Of a stretch of DNA of 64,000 nt, positions 62,514-64,000 are shown piece after piece. The stretch is from contig JACSRH010000378.1 in the NCBI GenBank assembly GCA_014879855.1, forward strand, positions 1 through 64,000, read 5' to 3'. The stretch is from Caldilineaceae bacterium (GTDB taxonomy: Bacteria > Chloroflexota > Anaerolineae > Caldilineales > Caldilineaceae). The notes beneath the pieces are model-generated. The model was given only the letters and a program-made list of their open reading frames with translations. It was not told the origin of the DNA and made no database searches. Each line of letters starts with the position of its first letter. The stretch's first letter is position 1. The position numbers were made by a program, and so were the translations under genes.

Positions 62514-64000
62514 TTACTGACCGCCCACTGCCTCGATGCACAGCGTGACATTCTCTACCTGAAGTAGCGACCCAGGGCGAAACGCATTGCGTTGTGTCAC
62601 CGGCCGCAACTGTGCTGGCTCACCGTTGTAGCTCACCTGGCAGTCACCCGCCAGCCGCTCGACAAGCCAATGTTGACCGTCGTGGCGAATACGGATGTCC
62701 AACGTCTGTGGGCTGCGCAGCTTGATGGTGGCTTCCGGCGTATTGCCGATTACAAGACCAGTTACCGGCAGCGGCAGTTCGCGTTCCAGCACGGCCCGAC
62801 CGGCTTCTTGCTGCCGGAAGACGAGCGTCACATCGCCGATGCGGATGCGCGAGCCATCTCGCAGTGCGTTCTGCTGGATCGGATGAAATTGATCCGGGCT
62901 GCCGCTGTAGCTCACTTGCGTCGCACTCAGCCCGGTCGCGTCAGCGATGACATAGCGGCCGCCATTCAGGCTGATACGCGCCTGTTGGGCCGCCACCTCT
63001 GCGCCGGTGAGCACCCAAGAATTGGTGGGGCTGCTGCCCAACGTCGTTTCGCCATCGGCCAGCGGCATCGTCAGGCGACACCTGATCGCCGGAATGCTTG
63101 ATTGTTTGGTTGGTTCAGGCGGCGGCGGTGGGACAGATGGTTCAGATAACTTAGATTGGCGAACGAACTTCTCAGTTGTGCTGCTTGCAAAATCCGGCTC
63201 AGAAGTAGCTTCTTTCGCGTCGGCCCGCCGCTTGGATAGACGCGGCACGAACAACAACCCGATTAGCCCGGTAAGCAGGATCAGAAACGTGGGAATGAAA
63301 ACGGCCAGATTTAGCGTCGATGCCAAAATGCCGCCCACGGCATAGCCACCGCTGGCACTGATGGCGCCGCTAACAGCAGTAATCTCGACGCTCAGGTCGC
63401 GTCGCGTCCCATCCAGATTGGGCGTCAGCGAACGGTAGGTCAGCGCGTATTCGTTGCGCAAGTTGCTGGCAATCGATTGATAGAGTTGCTCCAGCTCGGC
63501 CGCATTGGGCGAGAAGTAGACCTGGCCGCCAGTCTCCTGCGCCAACCGCTGCAAGCCGTTGCGGTCGACATCGCTGCCCAGCCCGACGACATAGATCGGC
63601 ACATTCGCATCGACGGCGTCCTGGATCGTCCCGTTCAAACGCGCCTGCCCATTGTTGTCCATGCCATCGGTCAGCGCCAGAACGACCCTGCGCCCGCTGA
63701 TCCCATCCAACATTTTAATGGCTTCGCCGGTGGCGGCATAGAATTCGGTGCCAGCCAATGGAATCAGCGCCCCAAGCAGCCCACGCAGCAGCATACGTCC
63801 ATCTTCCGTCACAACGCCCACCGACGCCAGCGGCACGCTCCAGTTGCTAAAGACGATTGCGCCCAGTTGATCGCTGCCAGGTTTTAGCTGATCGATGTAA
63901 CTCTGCGCGGCGCGAATGGCGCCGTCCATTTTGCCTTCATCGCCCATGCTGCCACTCTGATCAATGACCAATACGGTGCTGGTTGCACCGCCGCCGGCGC
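62514..64000 (-). CDS. VWA protein with two FHA-like domains (partial, runs off the window)
   Basis: At least 495 residues, and the N-terminus lies beyond position 64000. The VWA domain has the MIDAS LVIDQSGSMGD and LALTDGMDNNG, with an EYALTYRSL beta region after it. One membrane helix (LAVFIPTFLILLTGLIGLLFV) separates it from a cytoplasmic basic linker. Two C-terminal FHA-like units follow (ETTLGSSPTNSWVLTG and LVIGNTPEATIKLRSP). Both lack the Gly-Arg and SxxH phosphothreonine contacts, so they may be structural. Stop 10 bp before the protease gene. The external VWA and internal FHA layout suits a sensor of surface ligands. Confidence 0.85.
   Translation of the reverse strand, partial: AGGGATSTVLVIDQSGSMGDEGKMDGAIRAAQSYIDQLKPGSDQLGAIVFSNWSVPLASVGVVTEDGRMLLRGLLGALIPLAGTEFYAATGEAIKMLDGISGRRVVLALTDGMDNNGQARLNGTIQDAVDANVPIYVVGLGSDVDRNGLQRLAQETGGQVYFSPNAAELEQLYQSIASNLRNEYALTYRSLTPNLDGTRRDLSVEITAVSGAISASGGYAVGGILASTLNLAVFIPTFLILLTGLIGLLFVPRLSKRRADAKEATSEPDFASSTTEKFVRQSKLSEPSVPPPPPEPTKQSSIPAIRCRLTMPLADGETTLGSSPTNSWVLTGAEVAAQQARISLNGGRYVIADATGLSATQVSYSGSPDQFHPIQQNALRDGSRIRIGDVTLVFRQQEAGRAVLERELPLPVTGLVIGNTPEATIKLRSPQTLDIRIRHDGQHWLVERLAGDCQVSYNGEPAQLRPVTQRNAFRPGSLLQVENVTLCIEAVGGQ

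Overview
The window is a 64 kb piece of a GC-rich bacterial chromosome. The gene content points to the phylum Chloroflexota, probably an Anaerolineae/Caldilineae-type filament former. Supporting signs are the many zinc-ribbon plus Hanks-kinase, FHA and PP2C proteins, lipoproteins with long Thr/Pro stalks carrying TAVAATLTAQPT-like repeats, and three classes of long palindromic intergenic repeats. The taxonomic call is an inference from gene content, not a marker-gene result. Almost every gene is on the minus strand.

Positions 1-1140 are a graveyard of transposase fragments from three unrelated families. One is an IS630-type fragment with a visible one-base deletion. Positions 1148-7558 hold a biosynthetic operon read leftwards: leuB, ppc (PEP carboxylase), a HAD hydrolase and a citramalate synthase, mostly joined by 4-bp overlaps. 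It links anaplerosis to isoleucine/leucine precursors. A nucleotidyltransferase and a secreted beta-propeller-like protein follow, ending in a 13-bp tandem repeat and a perfect hairpin.

Positions 9969-25878 form a carbohydrate/polyol catabolic region. It encodes a double-length UxaA-type sugar-acid dehydratase, a PLP-dependent lyase, and a complete PEP-dependent dihydroxyacetone kinase (DhaK, DhaL and a DhaM-HPr-full EI fusion). It also encodes an SDR, an iron alcohol dehydrogenase, a GpsA-like dehydrogenase, a deoxynucleoside kinase, a close relative of sphingosine-1-phosphate lyase and a FGGY sugar kinase. A plausible reading is phosphorylation of ketoses/Dha and funnelling of triose and aldehyde products into glycolysis.

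Positions 26191-64000 are an almost uninterrupted minus-strand signalling locus. It has four Ser/Thr kinases, two PP2C phosphatases, six FHA or FHA-like proteins, two von Willebrand A proteins, nine lipoproteins (one broken by an amber codon) with different extracellular heads, a TM2 protein, a membrane metalloprotease, a trypsin-like protease, and an ECF-like sigma factor with a zinc-finger partner. It looks like a phosphorylation-controlled cell-envelope system related in logic to VWA/kinase/phosphatase triads.

Inside this locus, at 32433-33627, sits an AT-richer two-gene insert: a MvdC/MvdD-type ATP-grasp peptide ligase and a 53-residue peptide. The peptide has a microviridin-like leader motif (PFLFRF) and a TxKxP core. 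I read it as a graspetide (omega-ester RiPP) cluster without any neighbouring transporter or acetyltransferase. It is the most interesting candidate system in the window.
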